DNA of 64,000 nucleotides from DASYQD01 sp963837455 (GTDB lineage: Bacteria; Acidobacteriota; Thermoanaerobaculia; Multivoradales; JAIOJS01), in NCBI GenBank assembly GCA_963837455.1, contig CAWINM010000005.1, positions 1-64,000 on the forward strand, written 5' to 3'. Numbering within the stretch: position 1 is the stretch's first letter; each line of letters begins with the position of its first letter. The position numbers were made by a program, and so were the translations under genes. The notes under the pieces are model-generated. The model made no database searches, was not told where the DNA came from, and was given only the letters and a program-made list of their open reading frames with translations. This document shows positions 36,758 through 46,280 of this stretch, piece by piece.

Positions 36758-38029
36758 CTAGGTCACAGCAAGTCGAAGCGACTCAAGGGGAAGGCGGCGT
36801 ACTACGAAACCGTACGAATCCCCGCGAGGTGGGTGGCAACAGCTCAGGCATTCGGATGCAGGCCCCTTCGCGAAGACGCTGGCACCTCTCAGAGACCGGC
36901 GAGCGACAAGGCGTAACTTGGTGTTTGTGCCTTCGGTGAAGCCGTTGGTGAGGCGGGTGCGAACGTAAGCAAGGATGCCGTCGAGATGCTTACGAATAGT
37001 CCGTGCTGCTCGGACGAACGGCTTGAGTCGTGAGCGGGCAGCCCAGGCGATCCACTCGCGCAGTGCGGGTCTGGCGCGCCCGACTTGTCGGTAGTCGAGG
37101 GCGCCGGCCAGCGCTTCCTTCAGCAGATAGGCGCGATAGAGGCGCCGGTTCGTCTGCTGAATCGTGTTGAGCTTGCCGCGCTCGGTGGGCCTGAGGCTCC
37201 AAGGGTTCTTGAGCAGAGCGTATCGGCTGTTCTTGACGGCCCGGGCTTCGTCGGGGTCTTCGATCTCGCGGACCAGGTCGCGCCGAACCTTGTCGAGAGC
37301 GTCGGAGGCCAACCGCTGGACATGAAAGCGGTCGTAGACGATCTCGGCCTTGGGTAGACAGCTCTGCACCGCCCGACGATAGCCGGCGGCCATGTCCATC
37401 GTCACCGTCTCGATGCCGGCGCAGCGCTCAGGACCAAGCTCGGCAAAGAAGCCCGCCAACACGTCGCCACTTCGCCCCTCGGCGGCCCAGACCACTCGCC
37501 GCCGATCGTGGTCAACGACCACGGTGATGTAGTGGTGGCGCTTGCGGTAGCTGAACTCGTCTACCCCGATGCAGCGGAGTCCGAGCAACCGATCGGGCGC
37601 CAACCGCCGAGCGACGACTCGCTCGACAATTGAACCGACCGTCTCCCAGGCGATTCCGGTCAACTCGGTTACCTTGGTCTTGTCGGTGATCTGGGCCAGA
37701 TAGGCCACCATCTCCTCGAAGTCCCAGGTGAAGCGGCTATCCGCGGCTGCCCAGGGCACCTGCTCCGTGCGGATGCCACACTGCCGACAGTTGACGCGGC
37801 GGGGCTCGCAGCCGAGATAGACCCCGGTGCGCCCGAGGCCGAGGTGCCGCCACCGCCGCGGCGGCTTGCGGTCGTAGCCGGGACCAATCCGACCGCAGCC
37901 ACCACACCGCGGCCTACGCCACCGTGGCCTCACCTCGACGTGAAGATCCCCCGTGATCATCACCACCACCCGCCCGACCACCAAGCCCGTGATGCCGAGA
38001 AGCCGCCGCAGTAGAGTCGTTGCGCGCAC
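36758..38029 (-). CDS. ISL3-family transposase, C-terminus altered
   Basis: A GTG start at 38029 leads into the ISL3 plan: zinc-finger N-terminus (RPRCGGCGRIGPGYDRKPPR, then CEPRRVNCRQCGIRTEQVPW), HTH (TELTGIAWETVGSIV) and the DDE domain with Asp in IGVDEFSYRKRHHYI, Asp in VTMDMAAGYRRAV and Glu in LTNGFTEGTNTKLR. Family members continue with an RRAFGFHS-like end. Here, after KLRLVARR, the sequence switches into the repeat GGTGCCAGCGTCTTCGCGAA and reads 45 unrelated residues. The last ~30 native residues are therefore replaced, and activity is doubtful. The same repeat lies at 38575-38594, just outside the other side. Confidence 0.85.
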   Translation of the reverse strand: MRATTLLRRLLGITGLVVGRVVVMITGDLHVEVRPRWRRPRCGGCGRIGPGYDRKPPRRWRHLGLGRTGVYLGCEPRRVNCRQCGIRTEQVPWAAADSRFTWDFEEMVAYLAQITDKTKVTELTGIAWETVGSIVERVVARRLAPDRLLGLRCIGVDEFSYRKRHHYITVVVDHDRRRVVWAAEGRSGDVLAGFFAELGPERCAGIETVTMDMAAGYRRAVQSCLPKAEIVYDRFHVQRLASDALDKVRRDLVREIEDPDEARAVKNSRYALLKNPWSLRPTERGKLNTIQQTNRRLYRAYLLKEALAGALDYRQVGRARPALREWIAWAARSRLKPFVRAARTIRKHLDGILAYVRTRLTNGFTEGTNTKLRLVARRSLRGASVFAKGPASECLSCCHPPRGDSYGFVVRRLPLESLRLAVT

Positions 38030-38094
38030 AGGTTTCTGCTGCCTCCCTGGGTTGTCTGGACAACTCCCCAGAGAAGACCAAAGATCCTGTGCGC
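38024..38094. promoter_or_regulatory. Nested inverted repeats at the ISL3 transposase start
   Basis: GCGCACAG (38024-38031) and CTGTGCGC (38087-38094) form an outer repeat. GTTGTC-TG-GACAAC (38051-38064) forms a second palindrome between them. It overlaps the start region of the transposase gene, so a regulatory or transposon-end role is possible. Confidence 0.35.
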
Positions 38095-38796
38095 ACTTCC
38101 AGTCCTACTCTTCACCCCTACTTGCTCTCCAAGCTCTTCGCTCTTCGGCACTTGCACTACGCGACTACCCTTTGATCAACCCACCCGAAGTCTTGGAGAG
38201 CCTCAATCTCCGTCACCACCTCGCTGCACACCGTCGGCCGCGGCGAAGTCCGTCTGCACGATAGGAATTCAGCGAGCACCAGCCGCCGCCGCCGCTTGCT
38301 GCCGCAATCCGCGCAGTGGAGGGCTCACTTCTGACCTCGCCGCGCAGCTCTACAACGAGGCATGCTCGCCAATCGCGCCACTCTCGTGCTGGCGGGCCGC
38401 CCGCGACGCCGCTTCTCTGCGAAGAGGGTGGCACCTATCTGAGCTGGACCCTCGCCTGCCACCCGCCGGGCCGCGTCTCAGCTGCCACCGAAGTTCAGCG
38501 AAGAAACTGGGCGGGCCGGTGCGCCGGGTGGGTCTGGGGCCTCGCTCACAGCAACCTGCATTCAAATGCGGGCCCTTCGCGAAGACGCTGGCACCTCTCC
38601 AGAGCAGGGCACCTCGCTTTGGGCGCCGAGCTTGCGACCGGCCTTCTGGTCCTCGTAACCGTGCTCGACCTTGGCCGCGAAGATCACCTTGCGCTGTAGC
38701 GGGCTCCGAAGCGCCATTGACTCACCTCTTCTCCGGGCGACTGCCACGCTGCCAAGCCCGGCACCTCAGCTGCGTTATCCCGCGTAGGCAGGCAGC
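38095..38796. other. Non-coding repeat-rich stretch
   Basis: About 700 bases without a supportable gene. It holds repeat beta copy 2 (38455-38540) and a second copy of the GGGCCCTTCGCGAAGACGCT block (38568-38587), which also lies at 36865-36885 at the end of the ISL3 gene. Confidence 0.5.
38455..38540 (+). repeat. Dispersed repeat beta, copy 2
   Basis: CCGGGCCGCGTCTCAGCTGC, then CCACCGAAGTTCAGCG and GGGCGGGCCGGTGCGCCGGG, closely matching 32392-32466. No attC-like box precedes it. Confidence 0.5.
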
Positions 38797-39087
38797 TCAC
38801 GCGTCGTAGATCGCATAGCGGATCAGTCGCTCGGTCTGTTGTGCCCGTGTCGGCGACTCTGCATTCTCGATCCACCCCTCTAGAAACTCCTTCGCTACGC
38901 TGACTTCCAAGAAGTACTTCAAGCCCTCCTCGCGAGCTTCGGTCGGTAGCCCGCCTTCAGCAGGCTCTGCTGCCGCGATTGCGTCTGACGCCGCCGTCCA
39001 AGGCTCCCGCGCATAGATAGTCAGATCCTCGTCCAGCGAATCAAGAGATCCCACCAGACTTTCGAGTGTTCTCAGGGCTTGCCCCAT
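38797..39087 (-). CDS. Immunity protein candidate for the adjacent RHS toxin
   Basis: A 96-residue acidic protein: MGQALRTLESLVGSLDSLDE, then DLTIYAREPW, LKYFLEVSVAKEFLEGWIE and RLIRYAIYDA. This pattern is that of a family of small proteins encoded directly downstream of polymorphic toxins. ATG 39087 lies 16 bases inside the toxin gene end, so the two are translationally coupled. Immunity proteins bind and block the cognate toxin in the producing cell. The partner assignment follows from the overlap. Confidence 0.65.
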   Translation of the reverse strand: MGQALRTLESLVGSLDSLDEDLTIYAREPWTAASDAIAAAEPAEGGLPTEAREEGLKYFLEVSVAKEFLEGWIENAESPTRAQQTERLIRYAIYDA

Positions 39088-40061
39088 ATTGCATAGCCTC
39101 CCTTGCCGTCGGGATGGAGGGTGTCCCACCAGCTGCTGCCCCAGGAGTGCTGTGGTCTTGGCACCAGCTGCATCAACCCAGGCTCGTCGGCGTGGTGCCA
39201 AGTCCATCCTGCTGGAGATTGACGCGACGCGAGGCCGTTGGGCGTCCGCTCGAGGTTGATACCCAAATCGCTCATCGTCTGAGCGAATTCAGGATTCGAC
39301 TCCATTGTTGTAAGGAGCGACTCGTTGGCCTCTTGGAAGTGCCGAGCTCGCGATAGTCCTGGATAGGACTGCGGGCTTAGCCTCGTCTCAAAGGCAACGG
39401 AGTATTGCTGCGGATTGACTGGTGGTTGCGGGATCCCCGCAGGCTCAATCGCCGACGACACTGAGGGTGCTACCGGACCCTCCGGCGCCCCTGCAAACAA
39501 TCGTGTGCCCGGTGTCCCAGTGGCGACCTCAGCTCCCTGGCCGATGCCAGCGATCGTGAGCACCGTCTGGCTGGCCCCTCCCAACCACTGCGCACCTCCG
39601 CGGATTGCCTTGTCCGCATCGCCTTCGATGATCCCCTCGAAGGCCATCGCCGAGCCTTGCCGCTGTGCGTCGACGCCGAGCGCACCACCGACCAGATTCC
39701 TCGCGTGTTGGAGTTTGTCGGGCGCGCTGGAGAACCCAAGCGTCGCCACGTTTGCGGAGTGCTGATTCCCCGCCGCGTTGGCGGCAGCGGCCCTCTGGTT
39801 CAGAGTCCCCCCGCTGCCCATGAAGGTGCCGATGCGCACTGCAGCACCGGATACCTGACCCATGGTGGCGAAGTCAGCCGTCTTCACGACGCCGTGGGCC
39901 GCGCCCTTGGCAACCGTCACGGCGGTCTTCACCTGCGCTTCGTTCCAGGCGTTGTACCAATCGATGCAAGGTAGGTTGTCGAGACCCAGGCACTGACCCA
40001 TCGGGTCGGTGTTCATGTGCGGCTGGTTTCCGACGAACGCGTAGAGGTTCTGCGATTGCAC
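39072..40061 (-). CDS. Orphan RHS toxin tip with WHH-type nuclease domain
   Basis: A 329-residue protein that begins inside the RHS core: LYAFVGNQPHMNTDPMGQ is the conserved closing motif (Y-YVGNNP-N--DP-G) that precedes variable C-terminal toxins. A linker of ~200 residues, partly hydrophobic, follows. The C-terminal domain SPAGWTWHHADEPGLMQLVP then PQHSWGSSWWDTLHPDGKGG matches WHH-type HNH/ENDO VII nuclease toxins, with histidines for metal binding and catalysis. The large N-terminal RHS cage is absent; GTG 40061 is only the first start in frame. This is thus a displaced tip, as used in toxin-tip exchange by recombination, coupled to its immunity gene. Confidence 0.75.
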   Translation of the reverse strand: MQSQNLYAFVGNQPHMNTDPMGQCLGLDNLPCIDWYNAWNEAQVKTAVTVAKGAAHGVVKTADFATMGQVSGAAVRIGTFMGSGGTLNQRAAAANAAGNQHSANVATLGFSSAPDKLQHARNLVGGALGVDAQRQGSAMAFEGIIEGDADKAIRGGAQWLGGASQTVLTIAGIGQGAEVATGTPGTRLFAGAPEGPVAPSVSSAIEPAGIPQPPVNPQQYSVAFETRLSPQSYPGLSRARHFQEANESLLTTMESNPEFAQTMSDLGINLERTPNGLASRQSPAGWTWHHADEPGLMQLVPRPQHSWGSSWWDTLHPDGKGGYAIWGKP

Positions 40062-40389
40062 GAGACCCTCTGCGATTTGCGGTTAAACCGCTGATCTCGC
40101 AGAGGCTTCTCGCTGCAGCGGAAGGGCGGAGGCCGGGAGGCGAGTTTGCGGCGCGCAGGGCTTGGGCGCCGGCACAGTTTTCAAAGAGCTGGGGCCATCC
40201 TACGCGAGGACCGGATCTGAGCGCGAGCCGCTCTTCCCTTAGCTGCCTCTCGTCAGCTGCTTCTCTCTTCTTCGGCGACCGTGGGCCCGGCCGGCCCGCA
40301 CCGGGCTGTGGTGCAGCGGCGCGTCAGTGACGAGCGCAGCAGCGGCCCGGCGGGCGCTCCTGCGAGCTGCCGTGGCTTCGAAGCCTGGC

Positions 40390-40466
40390 GCCGAATGAGC
40401 CATTGAAGCGGACGCCACCCGGGCGTTCGCCCGGCTGTCGCCGCTTAACGGCGCAGCCCATTCGGC
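40390..40466 (+). repeat. attC-like site 3
   Basis: The ends are GCCGAATG and CATTCGGC, 77 bp in all. TTGAAGCGGACG (40403-40414) pairs with CGCCGCTTAA (40439-40448) with unpaired G and A in the first arm, capped by CCGGGCG-TTC-CGCCCGG. Two extrahelical bases in the arm next to the first box, with TT-AAGC-G- and CGCTTAA arms, closely resemble classical attC L boxes. Confidence 0.6.
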
Positions 40467-40720
40467 GCCAGGCGCGCTCGTGGCCTGCAAGCGCTCGAGG
40501 CTTCGACAAGGGGCCCGCCGGGCCTTGGTGTGCCCCTCGACGTCGTCTCACTGCCCCGTGCGGGCCTCCAGCGCTTCTACAAGGCGCGGCAGCCTGCGAA
40601 GACGCAGCCTGCCGCCGGGAGTCACAAAGAGCGGCGCTGCGCGCCGAGCGGGCCCGGAGCTTCCTGCGAGCGACAGTGACACGCTTCCCGTCGCGGTCGA
40701 GGTCTTACCGCAGTGCTCGC

Positions 40721-40799
40721 CGCCGTCAAGGGTGCCCGCCTCGCGAAGACGCGAGGCGGCAGCACCGCGGCCTTCGCCGCGATGCTGCCCTTGACCGCG
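40721..40799 (-). repeat. Three-way-junction structured element, copy 1 (reverse orientation)
   Basis: The outer stem is GTCAAGGG/CCCTTGAC (extendable to 12 bp with one mismatch). Hairpin CCGCCTCGCG-AAGA-CGCGAGGCGG and hairpin CGCGGC-CTTC-GCCGCG lie inside. It has the same architecture as the copies at 40945 and 63654, in opposite orientation. Confidence 0.55.
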
Positions 40800-40944
40800 T
40801 CTGCGCGCTGCGGTGCGATCGCGTTGCGGGCGACGGGAAGCGGATGGGCTCGGGTGAATCGGATCTTCTCCCCGAGCAGACTCCAGAGCCAGAGCCCACT
40901 CCGTCGCCGTCGCCCGCACACATGGCACACACCGCCGCGCGGAG

Positions 40945-41025
40945 CAGCCGGCAAGACCGCCGACGCGGCGGCCGCGTCGGCGCCGGAGCCGCGCGCAGCG
41001 CGGCGGAGGGCAGTCTTGCCGGCTG
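40945..41025 (+). repeat. Three-way-junction structured element, copy 2
   Basis: The outer stem is CAGCCGGCAAGAC/GTCTTGCCGGCTG (13 bp, perfect). Hairpin 1 is CCGACGCGG-CGG-CCGCGTCGG, and hairpin 2 is GCCGCGC-GCA-GCGCGGC. Compared with copy 3, bases differ in all three stems yet pairing is kept. Confidence 0.6.
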
Positions 41026-41201
41026 CGAGCACGGCGGTACTCTCGCGCGGGCGAGGGCGACGTCGCACGTCACTCCGCTCTGCTTCGTCGTCGATACGCG
41101 CGCGATCGACGCCCCGCACTCGCACCAGCGCAGCGACGCGGCGCCGGCCGCCGGCGGCGCTTCGCGACCGACGTCGCTCCACTCCTCCTTCGCGCCGGCG
41201 C

Positions 41202-41480
41202 CCGCAGCGAGCACGGCGACGCCTCCGGCGGCGCTGTGCGCTGCAAGGAGCCGGCGCTTCCGGACAAACCCGCGGCACGCAGGCCGCGCCCACGATGACG
41301 CGAGAGCAGCCACCATCGTGCCGACAGGCGCGGCCTGGGTGCCGACCTTGCTTCCGAGGGCGGGCAGCGTCACGGGCCCGCGCCCGCAGGCCACCGACGC
41401 TCGCGACCTCACCAAGGCCCGGCTCTTCGCTCGTCGAAGCCCCGAGCGCCCGCAGGCCACCACTCCGAGCCCGGCCCAGG
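41202..41480 (+). repeat. Dispersed repeat alpha, copy 2
   Basis: Blocks AGCGAGCACGGCGACGCC, AAACCCGCGGCACGCAGGCC, GGCCTGGGTGCCGACCTTG and CACCAAGGCCCGGC occur in the same order as at 30354-30650. The expected attC-like site at its right end is not recognisable. Confidence 0.5.
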
Positions 41481-41553
41481 TTGACATAGCGCCGTTATGT
41501 TCAAGGCCGCGCGAAGGCGCGGCCCAAGGCGGGGCTGGCCGAGGGCAGGGTCG

Positions 41554-41571
41554 GATAATCGAGCGATTATC
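41554..41571. repeat. Palindrome GATAATCG-AG-CGATTATC
   Basis: A perfect 8-bp inverted repeat with a 2-base spacer. It is AT-rich in a GC-rich setting, about 330 bases downstream of the locus B recombinase. It could be a protein-binding or recombination site. No second copy was found near locus C. Confidence 0.35.
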
Positions 41572-41904
41572 GGAAGCGACCTGCAAGGGACGTGACGGGC
41601 GTCTGCGACCGGCGCGGCCCTTGCCCGGGAGCGGTCCCTGCCCGTGCCCGTAGGGACGGCCAGCCCCGCCGCCGCCTGGGCCGGGCTCTTCGAAGCCACT
41701 GCCCCTCGCAGGCATCCCGCCGGGCCGGCGCCCGCACACCACGAGCGCCGATCGAAGCGCCAGCGGCGGGCCGGTGGCGCGGGTGGGATTCTTCTCTGCT
41801 CCGCTGTCACCAGCGAAGGGGCGCGGGGCGCAGCGGCGGAGGCCGGCGCTCCGCGCCGGCCGCAGCGCGAGCACCGCGCCCTGGCCGTCCTCAATGCTGC
41901 CGCG

Positions 41905-42937
41905 TCAGCCCTCGCCGGCGGCCTCGGCCGCGAGCGTGGCGAGCAGCTGCTCGTGCAGCGTCTCGTCGCGCTCGAGCTTGGCCGGATGGGTCGCCGTGTG
42001 GATCTCCTTGAGCTTGTGGATCTCGACCTTGGTGTAGATCTCCGTCGTGTCGAGCTTCGAATGCCCGAGGATCTGCTGGATGTAGCGGATGTCGGCGCCG
42101 CGCTCGAGCATCTGCGTCGCCATGGTGTGGCGGAAGAGGTGGCAGCAGCCCTTCCGCCGCCGCACGCCGGATTGGTCGAGGATCTTCGCCACCCGGTTGC
42201 CGAGCCCATCGAGGTCGAAGCGCACGCCGGTGGTGTTGACGAAGAGGGCGAAGCTCGCCGGGATGCGCCAGCAGGTGCGGCCGGCTCTCCTCGAGGTAGC
42301 GCTCGACCCAGAAAAGCGCCCGCTCGCCGATCGGCACCACGCGGTCCTTCCCTCCCTTGCCCAGGCGCACGACCAGCCACCCGCGCTCGAAGACGACGTC
42401 GTGGACGTCGAGGTTGCAGACCTCGCCGCGCCGGATGCCCGTCGAGTAGAGCACCTCCAAGATGGCGCGGTCGCGAGCGCCGAGCAGCTTCGTGGTGTCC
42501 GGCGTCGAGAGAATGCGCTCCATCTCCTCGACCGAGTAGGTGTCCACCGGCAGCCGCGGATGCTCGCGCGGCAGCACGATCTCGGCCGCCGGGTTGTAGA
42601 GCAGGTAGCGCTCGCGAGCGAGCCAGCGGAAGAAGGCCTTGACGTAGGAGAGCCGCGCGCGCTGGCTGGAGACGGCGAGCGGCCGCCCCTCTGGCTCGCG
42701 GCGGTAGTGGAAGAGGTAGCGCTGGTAGCGCTCGATCGCCTCGCGCGAGACCTCGGACGGTCGCTCGATGCCGCGCTCGATCGACCAGCGCGCGAAGAGG
42801 CGCAGCACCGAGTCGAAGCCGCCGCGCGTACGCGGCGAGAAGTGGTGGACGTCGCGCCACTCGAGGAAGCGCGCGATCAGGACGTCGAAGCCGCGCGGGT
42901 CGTTGGGGTCGGCGACCGGCTGCCGCTCTTTCCAGCG
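41905..42937 (-). pseudogene. Tyrosine recombinase of locus B, one-base frame shift
   Basis: GTG 42937 lies eight bases after the primase stop, with a GGGAG ribosome site upstream. An N-terminal SAM-like domain (FLEWRDVHHFSPRTRGGFDS, then AFFRWLARERYLLYNPA) is followed by the catalytic domain with Arg in YSTGIRRGEV. After SRPHLLAHPGE the frame is lost. One frame over, from about 42260, it continues VNTTGVRFDLDGL, CCHLFRHTMATQ (HxxR), QILGHSKLDTTE and the nucleophile Tyr in EIYTKVEIHKL. All six catalytic positions exist, but in two frames; one extra base explains this. It is a relative of the intact enzyme at 48993-50087. Confidence 0.8.
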
Positions 42938-42944
42938 CACGCCC

Positions 42945-45900
42945 TCACTCCCGCTCGCGCGCGCCGGGACCGAAGAGCGCACCCACCAGCTCGCCGGCGT
43001 CGTCGACATCGCTCGCGGCGCCGTTGCCTTCGTTACGACGCTGCGAGTACGACCTGTTCGCGTCGAGTGTCTCCAGATATGCGCGCGGCGGTGCGCAGTC
43101 GCCGTTTCCGCCGGAAACGACTCGCAGCATTGGCTCTAGGACGACCCGACCATCCCCCGACTTGGGCCCGACTTGGCCCCGACTTGGGGCCGACTTCTCG
43201 CCGTTCTCCCCCGACTTCTCGGTCTCAAACCCCGACTTCTTTCCGTCGTAGCCGCGGCTCCCGGGCGCCCCCGTGTCGAAGAGGCCCATCATGAAGCGCT
43301 CGCGCTCTCTCGCCTCGCCGTCGTAGAGCAGCTCGTAGACGAAGCTCTGGCCGCGGCTGCCGCGGTGCACGAGCAGGTACTCGAGCTCTTCGAGCCTGGC
43401 AAGGTGCATCTTGAGCTGCGTGTTGCCCCACCCCGTGTGCTCGCGCACCTCACGCCGCGAGAAGCGGTAGTCGGCGCGGTCGATCGCCAGCCGTGCGCAC
43501 GCCTCCGTCACCATGCGGTGAATCGACTCGAGCAGGCTTTGCGTCTGCGGCGGCAGCTCGTCGAGCGTCCGGCCCAGGATCTCGTGGGCGAGACGGTTGG
43601 CGATCTCGATATCAGGGAGGGCCGTCTCGACGTAAGGCACCGTCTTGCCGCCGACCTCGAGTGTGCCGCTCTTCCTCTGGTACTGGTGCAGGAGCGTGAT
43701 GGCGCGAATGAGAGCCAGGTACTTCATGTGATCGCGCCGCGTGCGCGTCGCCGTCGAGGGGTACGACAGCTCCTCGGCCCAGGGGTTGACGATCGCCTTG
43801 GGCTCGAGCAGGCGCATGGCGTTCTGATGGAGGCGCAGGATGGCGGTGCGCTCGTGCCGCTCGCGCAAGCCTTCGAGCGTTTCGCCGCGGCGCTGGAAGC
43901 GATGGATCTGTTCCGTCTGCTCGCGGCTCTCGTCGACGGTCAGGATCAAACAGCGGTTCTGAAACTCCTCGTCGACGTCGATCGCCGTCGTCGTGGTGAG
44001 GATCGCCGCCGGCCCTTCCACCGTGTACTCGTGGGTGACGAGGCGCCCCGTCGCCGGGTCCCTCCCCGTCGAGGCGATCGACACCCGGCCTTCGCTCTGG
44101 AAGAGCTTCAAAGCGTACGAGGCGCGACCGGCGCCCTCCTCCTCGGCGATCGACAGCACCTTGTGCCGGAGGTCCTTGCCGCCCATGTAGAAGAGGCTCT
44201 GCCCGGTCATCGCCGAGTAGGCGATGCGATCCTCCTCGGGCATGAAGGCAAGGCCACCTTCGACGATGGCCGACTTGCCCGCCGCCGAGCTCGACTGCAC
44301 CATCACCGCGAGCGGCCGGTCGAGCTTGCTCGACACCAGGGCGAAGTAGATGGCCAGCATGTTGAAGCGCTCGCCCACCACACCGCAGCGCCCGAAGTCG
44401 CCGAGGATCCGCTCGACGAGGTCGGCTGAGGCGAGAAGCTTCAGCGCCTCCGCCCGCTCCTCGGCCGAGAGCACGACCTTGGTTTCCTTCGGCACCTGCG
44501 CCTTCTCGATCGCCTGCTCCTGCGCTTGCTCGCAAGCGAGGAAGACCTTGCCTAGGTCGTGGTGCGCGAGGCGTGCGTCGATCGCGAGCTCGCTGGCCGC
44601 TTGCTTGGCGAAGGCCGCTCGCTGCCGCGCCGAGTAGAGGTCGAGCGTGTCGACGTGGAAGCCGTCGCCACGCGAGGCGAAGAGCTGGACGCGCAGCGTG
44701 CCGAAGGCGAGGTTGCCCTCGAGCCCGCGCACGCGGTAGCGCCGATCGGCGAGGGCGAGCACCACTTCGTGCGCGCGCACCTCGAGCGGCGGCGGTGCCG
44801 GCGGCGGCGCCGGCAGCGCGCTCGACGAGTTGGTCACCGACGCGCTCGCCGGCGACGTCGCCGCCAAGACCAGAGGCGAGCTCGCGATCCGCTCGACCTC
44901 GTCGGCGTCGGCCGCCTCGTCGAGGTAGTCCTCGAGTGCCGCCGCCGAGATCGTCGCGCGTGACGGCTCGCCCGTGGTGCCATCGGGCGTCACGCTGGCG
45001 ACTGACGGGGAAGCATCTAAGGGAGGAGCAGCTCCCGTCAGCTCGCTGGCCGGCCCTGGCTCGCTAGCGGGCACGCGCACGTGCGCCGCGAGCACCGTGC
45101 GCATCGCGACGCTCTCGCGCTTGGGTGGCGGGCCCGTCCCCATCCACTCCGCCTTCCTCAGCACCAGGTCGAGGCTCCGGCTCGCCGGCTGGACCTTCTG
45201 CGCGTACTCGTTGGCGTCCATGCCGCGCGGGAAGAGCACGCGGTAGCACTCGATGCCGTGACCGATGAGCTGCTGCGCGAGCTCTTGCGCCGGCGGCTCG
45301 CTCTTCTCGTCACGGTCGTAGGCGACCAGCACCCGTCGCGTGCCGTGCTCGAGCATCGAGGTGAGAAGCGAGGGGGGGAAGTTGTGGCAGCCGAAGGAGC
45401 ACGTGACGTGGTGGAAGCCCGCCGCCCAAAACGTCAGCGCGTCGAGGATCGCCTCGCAGAGGATCACCTCGTCGCTCTCGACCAGCGCCTGCGGGTTGAA
45501 GACGCAGTCGAGCGAGGCTGCAAGGTACAGGTGCCGCGGCGTCCCCGCGCGCAGATTCGGCGTCACCTTGCGGCCGTACAGCTGGACGATGCGGCCCGAG
45601 AGATCGCGGATGGGGATCACGATCGATCCATTCAGGTGCTCGTGGCCGCTGTCGCCGCGCAGGATGCCGAGCCCCTGCAAGCGGCTGCGGAGCGCTTCGC
45701 CGGCCTTCACCTGCTTGATCGGAAGCCGCAGACCGAGTGTCCTGTCCGCAAAGCCGATCCCGAAGCGCCCCACCATCGCGGCATCGAAGAGCCCACGCTT
45801 CTCGAGGTACTCCTTGCCGCGGCGTGTGGCGAGCAGTCGATCGCGGTAGTAGTCAACGACGCGCAGGCGCAGTTCCTCGTCGCTCGCCTCCAGCCACTGC

Positions 45901-46247
45901 TTGACGTCCCCCGGTGCGAAGGGCTCGACCTTCTCCTCGCTCTCCTCCAGCGTCATACCCGGCAGGTACGCCGCCGCCAGCGACTCGACCGCAGCCCGGA
46001 AGCTCTCTCCAGAGATCTCCATCCGGAAGTCGATGACCGTGCCGCCCTTATTGCAGCCGAAGCACCGCCAGAGCCCTTTGCCCGGCGTCACCACCAGGGA
46101 CGGCTCTTTGTCGGGCGAATGGAAGGGACACCGCGCCACCAGGTCCTTGCCGCGGCGGATCAGCTCGACGCCAGCGGCGGCCACCACCGCCTCGAGCGGG
46201 ACCTCCGCTTTGATCCGCGCGATCAGGTCCTCGGCAATCCGGGCCAT
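42945..46247 (-). CDS. CHC2 zinc-finger / TOPRIM / ATPase primase-like protein (locus B)
   Basis: A 1100-residue protein. The N-terminal DnaG-type zinc finger has Cys40, His43, Cys62 and Cys65 (RCPFHSPDKEPS, WRCFGCNKGG). The TOPRIM domain has Glu265 (EVILCEAILDAL) and Asp311/Asp313 (VAYDRDEKSE). A variable Ala/Pro linker spans ~380-500. The C-terminal half is a P-loop ATPase: Walker A QSSSAAGKSAIV (Lys658), SAMTGQSLFYMGGKDL, and an arginine-rich region (TRTRRDHMKYLALIRAI). A winged-helix-like end follows (FSRREVREHTGWGNTQLKMH). ATG 46247 has AGAGGAGG upstream. It is transcribed away from an XRE gene and followed by a recombinase. It probably primes and unwinds DNA for a mobile element; no named family is known to me. 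Confidence 0.85.
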   Translation of the reverse strand: MARIAEDLIARIKAEVPLEAVVAAAGVELIRRGKDLVARCPFHSPDKEPSLVVTPGKGLWRCFGCNKGGTVIDFRMEISGESFRAAVESLAAAYLPGMTLEESEEKVEPFAPGDVKQWLEASDEELRLRVVDYYRDRLLATRRGKEYLEKRGLFDAAMVGRFGIGFADRTLGLRLPIKQVKAGEALRSRLQGLGILRGDSGHEHLNGSIVIPIRDLSGRIVQLYGRKVTPNLRAGTPRHLYLAASLDCVFNPQALVESDEVILCEAILDALTFWAAGFHHVTCSFGCHNFPPSLLTSMLEHGTRRVLVAYDRDEKSEPPAQELAQQLIGHGIECYRVLFPRGMDANEYAQKVQPASRSLDLVLRKAEWMGTGPPPKRESVAMRTVLAAHVRVPASEPGPASELTGAAPPLDASPSVASVTPDGTTGEPSRATISAAALEDYLDEAADADEVERIASSPLVLAATSPASASVTNSSSALPAPPPAPPPLEVRAHEVVLALADRRYRVRGLEGNLAFGTLRVQLFASRGDGFHVDTLDLYSARQRAAFAKQAASELAIDARLAHHDLGKVFLACEQAQEQAIEKAQVPKETKVVLSAEERAEALKLLASADLVERILGDFGRCGVVGERFNMLAIYFALVSSKLDRPLAVMVQSSSAAGKSAIVEGGLAFMPEEDRIAYSAMTGQSLFYMGGKDLRHKVLSIAEEEGAGRASYALKLFQSEGRVSIASTGRDPATGRLVTHEYTVEGPAAILTTTTAIDVDEEFQNRCLILTVDESREQTEQIHRFQRRGETLEGLRERHERTAILRLHQNAMRLLEPKAIVNPWAEELSYPSTATRTRRDHMKYLALIRAITLLHQYQRKSGTLEVGGKTVPYVETALPDIEIANRLAHEILGRTLDELPPQTQSLLESIHRMVTEACARLAIDRADYRFSRREVREHTGWGNTQLKMHLARLEELEYLLVHRGSRGQSFVYELLYDGEARERERFMMGLFDTGAPGSRGYDGKKSGFETEKSGENGEKSAPSRGQVGPKSGDGRVVLEPMLRVVSGGNGDCAPPRAYLETLDANRSYSQRRNEGNGAASDVDDAGELVGALFGPGARERE

Positions 46248-46280
46248 CGAAGCCTCCTCTCCCGAGAAAGCTGTCAATCC

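Larger units (their letters stand above)
40062..41904. other. 1.8 kb non-coding region of stacked repeats
   Basis: The region is very GC-rich and every frame gives Ala/Arg/Pro-rich nonsense. It contains attC-like site 3, two copies of a three-way-junction structure, repeat alpha copy 2, a weak repeat beta and an 8-bp palindrome, listed separately. No gene is supportable. Confidence 0.6.

Noticed and set aside
40480..41880. Several 200-400 residue open frames in the repeat region
   Set aside because: All are Ala/Arg/Pro-rich, occur in most frames at once and show no conserved motif; stop codons are simply rare at this GC content.
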